Shown here in pieces: positions 5,041 to 11,873 of a DNA stretch of 11,873 nucleotides; position 1 is the stretch's first letter, and each line of letters begins with the position of its first letter. The position numbers were made by a program, and so were the translations under genes. The DNA lies in NCBI GenBank assembly GCA_043736395.1, contig JAYTCQ010000161.1, positions 1 through 11,873 on the forward strand. The letters are read 5' to 3'. Origin of the DNA: JAFDVL01 sp043736395 (GTDB lineage: Bacteria; Acidobacteriota; Blastocatellia; RBC074). The notes under the pieces are model-generated. The model was not told the origin of the DNA. It made no database searches and saw nothing but the letters and a program-made list of their open reading frames with translations.

Positions 5041-6564
5041 ATGGAACCCATGAATTCATCTCCACTGTTGGAAATGCAGGATATTAGTAAGCGCTACCCC
5101 GGCGTGATCGCGTTAGATGGCGTTTCGCTCTCAGTCGCTCCCGCAGAAATTATTGCGCTGATTGGCGAGAATGGCGCCGGAAAATCTACGCTCATGAAAA
5201 TTCTCGGTGGCGTCGTCAAGAGTGATGCGGGCAGCATTCATGTCAATGGCGAATCAGTGGAAATTCGTTCCCCGCTCGAAGCCTCCAAGCTCGGCATTGA
5301 ATTTATTCATCAGGAGCTGAGCGTCCTGGATAATCTTGATGTGGCAGCGAATATTTTTTTGCGGCGCGAACCAACAACCGGCGGATTTCTCAAGCTAATT
5401 GATCGCAAACGAATTTATTCCGAAGCCAATCAATACTTGCAAAAAGTTGGATTGAATATTTCAAGTCGGACGCAGCTCTCACAGCTTTCCATTGCGCAAC
5501 AGCAACAAGTAGAAATCGCGCGAGCGCTCTCCGCCGGAGCGCGGCTTATCATTATGGACGAGCCAACTTCCAGCTTGACTTTAACCGAAACCAAACGTCT
5601 GCTTGAAATTATTAAAGATTTAAAATCCAACGGCGTCAGCGTCATCTACATTTCGCATCGCCTAGACGAAGTGCAGGAAGTCGCAGATCGTGTCATGGGG
5701 CTGCGTGACGGACACAATGCGGGTGAACTGGCAAAAGCTGAAATCAACCGTGAACGAATGGTGAAAATGATGGTCGGGCGCGACCTCAAAGATTTTTACG
5801 TTCACGCGGAAAACCCTGCTACAAATTCACAGCACGATCAAAATTGGCTCATCGTGAAAAATCTGCGGACGCTGAAATATCCCAACAAGGAAGTTTCATT
5901 CACACTTAGACAAGGCGAAGTATTAGGGTTTGCCGGACTCGTGGGCGCAGGCCGTTCTGAGGTTGCGCGGGCAATTTTTGGGGTCGATCCGAACCTGGGC
6001 GGTGAAATTTCAATGGGTGGAAAATCCTTAAAAATTCGTTCCGCGCAGGACGCAATTGCTGAAGGAATTTTCCTCGCGCCCGAAGATCGTCGCCAATCCG
6101 GCTTGCTCGTAGATTTCAATATCCGTGAAAATGTTTCGCTACCTGCGCTCCAAAAATACGCGACCGCCGGGATGATAAATACTGACAAAGAAACTGTCAC
6201 CGCGAATGAAATGATTCAGACCATTAACATCAAAACCCCATCGGCAGAAATGCGCGCTGGAAATTTGAGCGGTGGAAACCAGCAAAAAGTAGTGCTGGGA
6301 AAATGGCTGGCTCTGTCGCCGGAAGTGATGATTTTTGATGAGCCGACGCGCGGGATTGATGTCGGCGCTAAGTCTGAGATTTACACACTCATGCGCGACC
6401 TCGCTAACAAAGGCGTAGCGATCATCGCCATTAGCAGCGACATGGAAGAAGTCCTCGGCATCAGCGACCGTATCGCTGTCATGCACGAAGGAAGCATTAC
6501 TGGCATTTTAGAACGCCAACAATTTAACGAGGAAGCTGTCATGAAATTAGCAACTGGAAGTTGA
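5041..6564 (+). CDS. Sugar ABC transporter ATP-binding protein (RbsA/XylG/MglA type)
   Basis: A 507-residue protein with two fused ABC ATPase domains, the normal size and form for carbohydrate-uptake (CUT2) importers. Domain 1 has Walker A GENGAGKST (42-50), Q-loop Gln91, a signature region LSIAQQQQV starting at 149, Walker B LIIMDEP (169-175) and switch His206. Domain 2 has the usual degenerate Walker A (GLVGAGRSE, about 299-307), signature LSGGNQQKV (409-417), Walker B VMIFDEP (429-435) and Ser in place of the switch His (IAISSDMEE). The protein sits on the inner face of the membrane and powers the RbsC-like permease encoded next. No strong ribosome-binding site precedes the ATG at 5041, and the ATG at 5050 is an alternative. 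The gene starts the plus-strand operon. No periplasmic binding protein is nearby, so the sugar is unknown. Confidence 0.95.
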   Translation: MEPMNSSPLLEMQDISKRYPGVIALDGVSLSVAPAEIIALIGENGAGKSTLMKILGGVVKSDAGSIHVNGESVEIRSPLEASKLGIEFIHQELSVLDNLDVAANIFLRREPTTGGFLKLIDRKRIYSEANQYLQKVGLNISSRTQLSQLSIAQQQQVEIARALSAGARLIIMDEPTSSLTLTETKRLLEIIKDLKSNGVSVIYISHRLDEVQEVADRVMGLRDGHNAGELAKAEINRERMVKMMVGRDLKDFYVHAENPATNSQHDQNWLIVKNLRTLKYPNKEVSFTLRQGEVLGFAGLVGAGRSEVARAIFGVDPNLGGEISMGGKSLKIRSAQDAIAEGIFLAPEDRRQSGLLVDFNIRENVSLPALQKYATAGMINTDKETVTANEMIQTINIKTPSAEMRAGNLSGGNQQKVVLGKWLALSPEVMIFDEPTRGIDVGAKSEIYTLMRDLANKGVAIIAISSDMEEVLGISDRIAVMHEGSITGILERQQFNEEAVMKLATGS

Positions 6565-6571
6565 AGAATTT

Positions 6572-6672
6572 AACGCAAAGGGACAAGGGGTCAATGAGGC
6601 AAAGCTGTGACAGTTGCTTGAATGTTTTGTTGTTTTTCCCTTTGATCCCTTGCCCTCTTGACCCTTTGCATT
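6572..6672. repeat. Imperfect inverted repeat with 33-bp arms between ATPase and permease genes
   Basis: The left arm 6572-6604 (starting AACGCAAAGGGACAAGGGG) and right arm 6640-6672 (ending GACCCTTTGCATT) match at 25 of 33 positions as inverted copies, around a 35-base centre. TTGAAG occurs directly at 6561-6566 and again at 6671-6676, which could be a target-site duplication. Removing one TTGAAG copy and the element leaves about 32 bases between the two genes. It looks like an inserted non-coding repeat. No T-run follows, so it is not a standard terminator. Confidence 0.55.
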
Positions 6673-6706
6673 GAAGTTCCTTAGTAACAATCAAATCACG
6701 ATAATT

Positions 6707-7678
6707 ATGAAAAAAGAACTCGGAATTTTTATTCTACTGGTGGTCTTAAGCGCCTATGTTTCGATCAAAAATCCTTTATTTTTGTCTGCGACAAATCTGC
6801 AAAACATGGGACAACTCATCGGGGCATTTGGCATCTTCAGCCTGGGACTCGCGCTCGTTATCATCACCAGTGGAATTGAATTATCTGTTGGCTCAATGAT
6901 GGCGCTGCTTGGTGTTTTAATGTCCATGATGTTGACTGAAAAGCACTGGCCGGTGGTGGTTACAGTTCTCTTGTGTTTAGCCTTGACGATGGGCTTATCC
7001 TTGATGCACGGGTTATTAATTACTCGCATGAAAATTCAGCCGTTCATTGTCACGCTTTGCGGCTTATTAATTTATCGTGGACTCGCACGCTTCGTAACGA
7101 AAGATGAAACGAAAGGTTTTGGAAATGCTGAAGGTTTCGAAAGCCTCGTTTATTTAGCGAATGGAAAATTTATGGGCGTCCCCATGCCCTTTGTTTTATT
7201 AATTATTATTTCCGCGATCATGTGGATTTTCCTGCATCGCTCCGTGTATGGACGCTACCTGTTCGCGACAGGTCGCAACGAAGACGCGGCGCGTTTTTCG
7301 GGAATCAATACAAAATTAATCATTACGATGGCTTATGTGCTGGCGGGATTGTTGACAGGAATTTCCGGAATTATTTTTGCGTTTTATACGAACTCCGTTT
7401 CGCCCGCTTCTCACGGCAATTTTTATGAATTGTATGGCATCGCGGCGGCAGTCCTGGGCGGTTGCAGCCTACGCGGCGGCGAAGGTTCAGTTTTAGGCGT
7501 ATTGATTGGAACGGCATTACTCCAAGTCCTGCAAAACCTGGTGAATTTACTGAAGATTGATACTTCGTTAAATTTTGCCGTGATGGGCGCAGTGATTTTA
7601 TTAGGCGTGCTCGCCGATCAATTTTTCACCGAACGCCGCAATCGAAAACAAGTCATCGCCATGCGCGAAGCTGGATAA
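6707..7678 (+). CDS. Sugar ABC transporter permease (RbsC-like, BPD_transp_2)
   Basis: A 323-residue inner-membrane permease with about eight to ten hydrophobic segments. Family signatures are LALVIITSGIELSVGSMMAL (the conserved GGIDLSVG region), RMKIQPFIVTL and YELYGIAAAVLGGCSLRGGEGSVLG near residues 245-270, which forms the coupling region with the ATPase. It pairs with the preceding RbsA/XylG-like ATPase to form a CUT2-type importer for pentoses, hexoses or related polyols. The ATG at 6707 is chosen because the protein then begins MKKELGIFILLVV, a normal N-terminus. An upstream TTG at 6671 lies within the inverted repeat and has no ribosome-binding site. No good ribosome-binding site precedes 6707 either, perhaps because the repeat displaced the original leader. 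Confidence 0.93.
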   Translation: MKKELGIFILLVVLSAYVSIKNPLFLSATNLQNMGQLIGAFGIFSLGLALVIITSGIELSVGSMMALLGVLMSMMLTEKHWPVVVTVLLCLALTMGLSLMHGLLITRMKIQPFIVTLCGLLIYRGLARFVTKDETKGFGNAEGFESLVYLANGKFMGVPMPFVLLIIISAIMWIFLHRSVYGRYLFATGRNEDAARFSGINTKLIITMAYVLAGLLTGISGIIFAFYTNSVSPASHGNFYELYGIAAAVLGGCSLRGGEGSVLGVLIGTALLQVLQNLVNLLKIDTSLNFAVMGAVILLGVLADQFFTERRNRKQVIAMREAG

Positions 7679-7681
7679 AAA

Positions 7682-7749
7682 GTTCTGAGTACCGACTTTA
7701 GTCGGAATTTTCGTTGTGCGAAATTCCGACTAAAGTCGGTACTCAGAAC
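7682..7749. repeat. 68-bp palindrome with 28-bp perfect arms before the dehydrogenase gene
   Basis: Arms 7682-7709 (starting GTTCTGAGTACCGAC) and 7722-7749 are exact inverted copies. The 12-base centre adds three more pairs past a single unpaired T, leaving a TTGTG loop. Each arm also holds its own small palindrome (CCGAC-TTTA-GTCGG), so cruciform or double-hairpin forms are possible. It starts 4 bases after the permease stop and ends 11 bases before the dehydrogenase ATG. No T-run follows. It is best read as a dispersed palindromic repeat that may also act on the messenger RNA. Confidence 0.75.
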
Positions 7750-7760
7750 ATCATCAATAT

Positions 7761-8507
7761 ATGAAGTTCGAGAATAAAGTAATTCTTATCACAGGTGCAG
7801 CTCGTGGGATTGGTCGTGCGATTGCGGAGGCTTTTGCTGCGGAAAGTGGTGTTGTCGCGTTGCATTACAACAGTAACTTCAAAGCAGCAGAAAAAACATT
7901 AGCCTCACTCAGAGGTTCACAGCATGCGCTCTTCCAATCAGACATCAGCAACGCCGAAGCCGCGAAAATATTGGTCGAAACCGTCATCAATAAATTCGGT
8001 CGGATTGATATTCTCGTCAATAATGCCGCTGTCTATTCCGATCATCCAATGATGGAAGTTAGCTACGATGAATGGCAGGCGGAGTGGAATGAAATCATCA
8101 ACGTGAATTTGCTGGCGGCTGCGAATATAATGTATTGCGCGGCGCATCAGATGAAACAACAGGGCAGCGGTCGGATCATTAACATCGGATCGCGTGGAGC
8201 CTTTCGCGGCGAACCTGATGCACCTGCCTACGGAGCCAGCAAGGCTGCACTGCACACGCTAAGTCAATCGCTAGCGCAACATCTAGCTCCGCACAATATT
8301 TTCGTCAGCGTAGTCGCGCCAGGCTGGGTGGCAACCGAACGACAAGCTGATAAAATCAAGGATTCGCACCGTTCGCAAAGCCCACTCAACCGCGTGGCCG
8401 AACCGGAAGAAGTGGCGAAAACAGTTTTATTTTTAGCTTCAGAAGGAACAGATTTTTTGACTGGAAGTATTATTGATGTCAACGGCGCATCCTATTTGCG
8501 CACCTAA
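7761..8507 (+). CDS. Short-chain dehydrogenase/reductase (FabG-like)
   Basis: A 248-residue classical SDR with a Rossmann fold binding NAD(P)H. Visible motifs are TGAARGIG (11-18), Asp61 in QSDI, NNAA (87-90), Asn116, Ser144 in NIGS, and Tyr157-x3-Lys161 in AYGASKAAL. The C-terminal FLTGSIIDVNGA is the usual end of the family. His35-Tyr36 at the end of the second strand gives no clear cofactor preference. The reaction is oxidation of a hydroxyl or reduction of a ketone. Placement between a sugar importer and an exported PSCyt1/DUF1553 protein suggests sugar or polyol oxidation rather than fatty-acid synthesis, but this is inferred from context. No ribosome-binding site is seen before the ATG; the large palindrome occupies that space. 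The next gene starts 15 bases after the stop. Confidence 0.93.
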   Translation: MKFENKVILITGAARGIGRAIAEAFAAESGVVALHYNSNFKAAEKTLASLRGSQHALFQSDISNAEAAKILVETVINKFGRIDILVNNAAVYSDHPMMEVSYDEWQAEWNEIINVNLLAAANIMYCAAHQMKQQGSGRIINIGSRGAFRGEPDAPAYGASKAALHTLSQSLAQHLAPHNIFVSVVAPGWVATERQADKIKDSHRSQSPLNRVAEPEEVAKTVLFLASEGTDFLTGSIIDVNGASYLRT

Positions 8508-8522
8508 ATTTGGTGGCCCATC

Positions 8523-11500
8523 ATGAGAACGAAATTATTTATCCTCTCAATCATCCCGTTAATATTGGCTCTCGCGCTCCTCAATAAAAATTCAAACGTA
8601 GTCAGTGCGCAAACTGCCGTCAGCTATAATCGTGACATTCGTCCGATTTTTTCTGACACTTGCTTCCGTTGTCATGGCCCCGATAAAAATGCGCGCAAAG
8701 CCGGATTGCGTCTTGACCTTCGCGAAGAAGCGATTAAAAAAACAAAATCCGGCGTAACGCCGATAGTTCCGAACAAGCCTGAAGAAAGTGAAATTGTCCG
8801 CCGCATTTTTTCAAAAGAAAAATTTGAGATGATGCCGCCCGAAGAAATTCATAAAACATTAACTGAAGCGCAAAAAGAAACGATCAAACGCTGGGTCGCC
8901 GAGGGCGCAAGATATGAAGGGCATTGGGCGTATCAATCGATTGCGCGCCCTGAAATTTCAAATGCGAAAATTTCTCCGGTAGATTTTTTTATTCAACAAC
9001 GATTACAAAAAGAAGGATTACAACCCGCTCCAGAAGCAGATCGTCGCACGCTCATACGTCGCGTATCGCTAGATTTGACGGGCATTCCGCCGACTCCCGC
9101 TGAAATTTCTGCCTTCCTCAACGACAAGTCATCTGAGGCTTACGAAAAATTAGTTGATCGTTTGCTTGCTTCTCCGCGCTTTGCAGAAAAACAAACGATG
9201 CATTGGTTGGATGCTGTTCGCTACGGCGACACCGCTGGATTTCACGGCGACAACGCAATGCCTGCGTGGCCGTATCGTGATTACGTCTTGCGCGCTTTTC
9301 GCAACAACAAACCATTCGACGAATTTACACGTGAACAAATCGCCGGAGATTTATTGCCCAGCGCCACCGAAGAACAACGCATCGCCTCCGCCTACAATCG
9401 AATGAATCGTGTCTCAGCGGAAGGCGGGTTGCAGCCGAAAGAATACCTCGCAAAATACGGCGCAGATCGCGTTCGCACGACCAGCGTCGTCTGGCTCGGC
9501 GCGACGATGGGCTGCGCGGAATGCCACGATCATAAATTTGATCCGTACCTCGCGAAAGATTTTTACGCGATGAAAGCCTTCTTCGCTGACATCAAAGAAA
9601 CTGGCTTAGTGCCTGATCGCGGACGCACTGCGTTCGGTTCAAAATTAATTTTGGCGAATGATGGTCAACGCACGAAGCTCAATGAATACGGGCGTTTAAT
9701 TGCGTGGTACAACAGCGAACTTGAAAATAAGGCTATAGAATTAAATACACGACAAAAGAATTGGGAACAGCAAATTCTGAAAAAATTCGAAGCGGGAGAA
9801 TTAGCTTGGAAATTCCCGCGACCGCTGGCCGCTTCGTCCTCGGGCGGCGCAACAATGAAAATCTATCAGGATGAAGAGTTAACAACGACGCAGTATTTAC
9901 GCGGCAGCATCGAAACGAAAACGATCAAAGGCGATGGATTAATTATTGTCAGTGGCAAGGCTCCCGAAAAAGATCTCTATACAGTAACGATCAAGCCTGG
10001 CGCGGGCGAATGGACTGCGCTGGGGCTAGAAGTCGTACAGGATGAAAGCCTGCCGGGTGATCGCCTCGCACGCGGCGGCGACCGTTTTGTTCTGTCAGAA
10101 TTCGAAGTAGAAATGAACGGACAAAAATTAAATTACTCATTGGCGACGACTGATGGATTCGGACAGCCGATTGAGCATCCTGCCCTGGCAGCGATTGACG
10201 GGGATATGAAAACCGGATGGGGCGTGCAGTACGGCGATGGGCGCAATGCGTTTTTAAATTTACGATTAACCAATAAATTAAAAACTACTGCCGAAAGCGT
10301 CATCACAATTCGCTTGCATCAAGTGTCAAATTTTCGCAAAGCAACAATTGGAAGATTCAAAATTGCGATTTCTGACGCGCAATATTCGTGGGCAGATTAC
10401 CCAGGCGGCGGCGGCGCAAAGTGGTTGCAAGGCGTGCCTCCAGAAGTCGCAGCTGGCTTGCGAACCAGCGATGCATCCAAACGTTCGGCTGCGCAAAAGA
10501 AAGCGATTGAAGATTTTTTCAAATGGGTACAACCAGAGTTTTTAGAACTCAATCAAAAAATTGAGAAGCTCGAATATGATCGCGATTTACTCGACGCACT
10601 CATACCCCGCGTAGTCGTTTCCGAAGCTGCATCAACTCCGATGGAAACGAGGATTTTGCCTCGTGGAAATTTCCTTGATGAATCAGGAGAAATTGTCACT
10701 CCGGCGATTCCGCAAATGTTCGGCAAGCTCGAAAACAACGGTCAACGCGCTACGAGATTGGATTTGGCGAACTGGATTGTTTCAAAAGAAAATCCTCTCA
10801 CAGCTCGAGTCTTTGTGAATCGCTTATGGCGACAATTTTTCGGAACTGGGTTATCGAAATCCCTCGAAGATTTTGGCTCGCAAGGTGAAGCGCCTTCGCA
10901 CCCTGAATTGCTGGATTGGCTCGCATCAGAATTCATGCACCCGGTCAATTGCGGATTTTCGAATGCTGATTGCGGAGTTGCTGCGCACGACTGGGACGTG
11001 AAGCATATTATTCGCCTCATCGTCACGAGTCACACCTACAGACAATCCAGCCTTCCTCGCACTGAAACTCCGCAATCCGCAATCCAAAATCCGCACTCGC
11101 CCGATTTCGATAACCGCCTGCTCGCCCATCAAAATCGTTTTCGCGTCGATGCCGAAGTCATTCGGGATATTGCGCTGTCAGTTTCGGGATTGTTGGTCGA
11201 GCAATTCGGCGGCCCCAGTGTGAAGCCATATCAGCCCGAAGGATATTTGCTGGCATTGAATTTTCCGAAGCGCGATTACGCCGCTGAGTACGGTGATAAA
11301 TTGTATCGCCGCGGCCTCTACACGCATTGGCAGCGGAGCTATTTGCATCCCAGCCTGCTCGCGTTTGATGCGCCTTCGCGTGAAGAATGTACGGTGAATC
11401 GCGTCAGTTCCAATACGCCATTGCAGGCGTTGGTGATGTTGAATGATCCGACATATTTGGAAGCTTCGCGGGTCTTCGCCCAGAACATTCTCAAACAAAA

Positions 11501-11762
11501 AACTGTCAAGTTGGAATCGCAAATCGGAGGGGCAATTGAAAAAACTTTGGGTCGAATTGGAAGCCCTGAAGAGATAAAGATTCTGACTGATTTGTACAAT
11601 AAAAATTTGGCGCGCTTCCAAATGAATTCTGCGGATGCGAATGAATTCATTCGCATCGGAGACAGTCCTGTCGCCAAAGAGTTAAATCCCGCAAAATTAG
11701 CCGCGATGACAACGGTGGCGCGGGCCATCTTAAATTTACATGAAACAATTACGCGAAACTAA
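8523..11762 (+). CDS. Exported PSCyt1-DUF1549-DUF1553 cytochrome-like protein with discoidin-like insert
   Basis: A complete 1079-residue protein. A signal peptide (about 1-29) is followed by PSCyt1 (about 34-128) with a heme-c-type motif C47-F-R-C50-H51 and a later MMPP (Met104 a possible axial ligand). Next comes DUF1549 (about 152-357, RRVSLDLTGIPPTPAE) with a second CxxCH, C331-A-E-C334-HDHKFDP. Residues about 490-615 (LGLEVVQDESLPGD, LSEFEVEM) resemble discoidin or carbohydrate-binding domains. DUF1553 (about 744-1010) follows (NPLTARVFVNRLWRQFFGTG, SSNTPLQALVMLNDP). The ending ARAILNLHETITRN is typical. Such proteins abound in Planctomycetes, Verrucomicrobia and Acidobacteria and are linked to polysaccharide use, without proven activity. 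An inverted repeat is translated inside DUF1553 (residues about 809-859) without breaking the frame. The usual DUF1501 partner may lie downstream, outside the window. GGTGG (8512-8516) is a weak ribosome-binding site. Confidence 0.93.
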   Translation: MRTKLFILSIIPLILALALLNKNSNVVSAQTAVSYNRDIRPIFSDTCFRCHGPDKNARKAGLRLDLREEAIKKTKSGVTPIVPNKPEESEIVRRIFSKEKFEMMPPEEIHKTLTEAQKETIKRWVAEGARYEGHWAYQSIARPEISNAKISPVDFFIQQRLQKEGLQPAPEADRRTLIRRVSLDLTGIPPTPAEISAFLNDKSSEAYEKLVDRLLASPRFAEKQTMHWLDAVRYGDTAGFHGDNAMPAWPYRDYVLRAFRNNKPFDEFTREQIAGDLLPSATEEQRIASAYNRMNRVSAEGGLQPKEYLAKYGADRVRTTSVVWLGATMGCAECHDHKFDPYLAKDFYAMKAFFADIKETGLVPDRGRTAFGSKLILANDGQRTKLNEYGRLIAWYNSELENKAIELNTRQKNWEQQILKKFEAGELAWKFPRPLAASSSGGATMKIYQDEELTTTQYLRGSIETKTIKGDGLIIVSGKAPEKDLYTVTIKPGAGEWTALGLEVVQDESLPGDRLARGGDRFVLSEFEVEMNGQKLNYSLATTDGFGQPIEHPALAAIDGDMKTGWGVQYGDGRNAFLNLRLTNKLKTTAESVITIRLHQVSNFRKATIGRFKIAISDAQYSWADYPGGGGAKWLQGVPPEVAAGLRTSDASKRSAAQKKAIEDFFKWVQPEFLELNQKIEKLEYDRDLLDALIPRVVVSEAASTPMETRILPRGNFLDESGEIVTPAIPQMFGKLENNGQRATRLDLANWIVSKENPLTARVFVNRLWRQFFGTGLSKSLEDFGSQGEAPSHPELLDWLASEFMHPVNCGFSNADCGVAAHDWDVKHIIRLIVTSHTYRQSSLPRTETPQSAIQNPHSPDFDNRLLAHQNRFRVDAEVIRDIALSVSGLLVEQFGGPSVKPYQPEGYLLALNFPKRDYAAEYGDKLYRRGLYTHWQRSYLHPSLLAFDAPSREECTVNRVSSNTPLQALVMLNDPTYLEASRVFAQNILKQKTVKLESQIGGAIEKTLGRIGSPEEIKILTDLYNKNLARFQMNSADANEFIRIGDSPVAKELNPAKLAAMTTVARAILNLHETITRN
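10951..11094. repeat. In-frame inverted repeat inside the DUF1553 coding sequence
   Basis: Arms 10951-10979 and 11066-11094 are inverted copies matching at 26 of 29 positions (left arm starts GCGGATTTT and ends GATTGCGGAGTT). The right arm contains tandem GCAATCC units. The left arm is translated as roughly CGFSNADCGV (from Cys810) and the right arm as ETPQSAIQNPH (848-858). Between them lies the conserved helix WDVKHIIRLIVTSHTYRQSS. In most relatives known to me these two loops are short, so both arms look like additions that kept the reading frame. Confidence 0.7.
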
Positions 11763-11800
11763 AAAGACGAGAATACGGAACATCTCTAAAGACGGTTGGG

Positions 11801-11832
11801 TTGTCAAGAGGAAAAAAGACAGAGCTTGACAA
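11801..11832. other. Short hairpin in the 3' flank of the operon's last visible gene
   Basis: TTGTCAAG (11801-11808) and CTTGACAA (11825-11832) are perfect 8-bp inverted copies around a 16-base purine-rich loop. The position, 39 bases after the DUF1553 stop, would suit a terminator, but no T-run follows directly. The T-rich stretch only begins near 11851. The remaining bases to 11873 show no gene. Confidence 0.3.
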
Positions 11833-11873
11833 GGTCGCGGCGAAGCAACTGTTTTTCTTTCCTGTTTGTTGTT

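Noticed and set aside
6671..6706. TTG start at 6671 for the permease
   Set aside because: The codon lies in the arm of an inverted repeat, lacks a ribosome-binding site, and adds a polar stretch not seen in the family.
11826..11831. TTGACA as a -35 promoter element near the window end
   Set aside because: It is part of an inverted repeat and has no -10-like hexamer at 16-18 bases.
1..11873. tRNA, rRNA, CRISPR array or transposase genes
   Set aside because: No cloverleaf-like pattern, regular spacer array, ribosomal RNA motif or transposase domain was seen on either strand by eye.

Overview
The window looks like chromosomal DNA from a moderate-GC (roughly 45-50%), Gram-negative-type heterotroph. 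The best guess is an Acidobacteriota member of the Blastocatellia type. This is inferred from the large PSCyt1/DUF1549/DUF1553 protein, which is typical of Planctomycetes, Verrucomicrobia and Acidobacteria, from the codon style, and from several dispersed-type inverted repeats, one of them translated in frame. No rRNA, tRNA, CRISPR array, transposase or phage gene is visible.

Region 1 (1-986) holds a complete aldo/keto reductase gene. It converges on region 2 with a 4-base gap.

Region 2 (991-4788) is a patch of small metal- and stress-related genes. It contains a 14-cysteine Csp-like copper-storage protein (minus strand), a 448-bp AT-rich divergent intergenic region rich in operator-like palindromes, an exported CHRD-domain protein, and a YHS-domain metal-binding protein. 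A minus-strand pair follows: a CsbD/YflT-like general stress protein, then a TspO-related membrane protein. The patch ends with a 64-residue proline-rich protein. A perfect TACA-N2-TGTA element, the operator form of CopY/BlaI/MecI repressors, lies upstream of the copper-storage gene.

Region 3 (5041-11762) reads entirely on the plus strand and looks like one operon: a ribose/xylose-type sugar ABC ATPase (two nucleotide-binding domains), its RbsC-like permease, a short-chain dehydrogenase, and a 1079-residue exported protein with two CxxCH motifs (PSCyt1-DUF1549-discoidin-like-DUF1553). No substrate-binding protein is present. A plausible joint role is uptake of a monosaccharide or cyclitol, its oxidation by the dehydrogenase, and periplasmic carbohydrate processing by the cytochrome-like protein. 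The substrate cannot be read from the sequence.

The most unusual feature is that region 3 carries four different inverted-repeat structures. A 139-bp element with 16-bp terminal inverted repeats lies before the ATPase gene. A 33-bp-arm imperfect inverted repeat flanked by a possible 6-bp target duplication separates ATPase from permease. A 28-bp-arm perfect palindrome separates permease from dehydrogenase. A 29-bp-arm inverted repeat is inserted in frame inside the DUF1553 domain and is translated. Removing the second and third would leave gaps of about 32 and 14 bases, ordinary operon spacing, which suggests later insertion.
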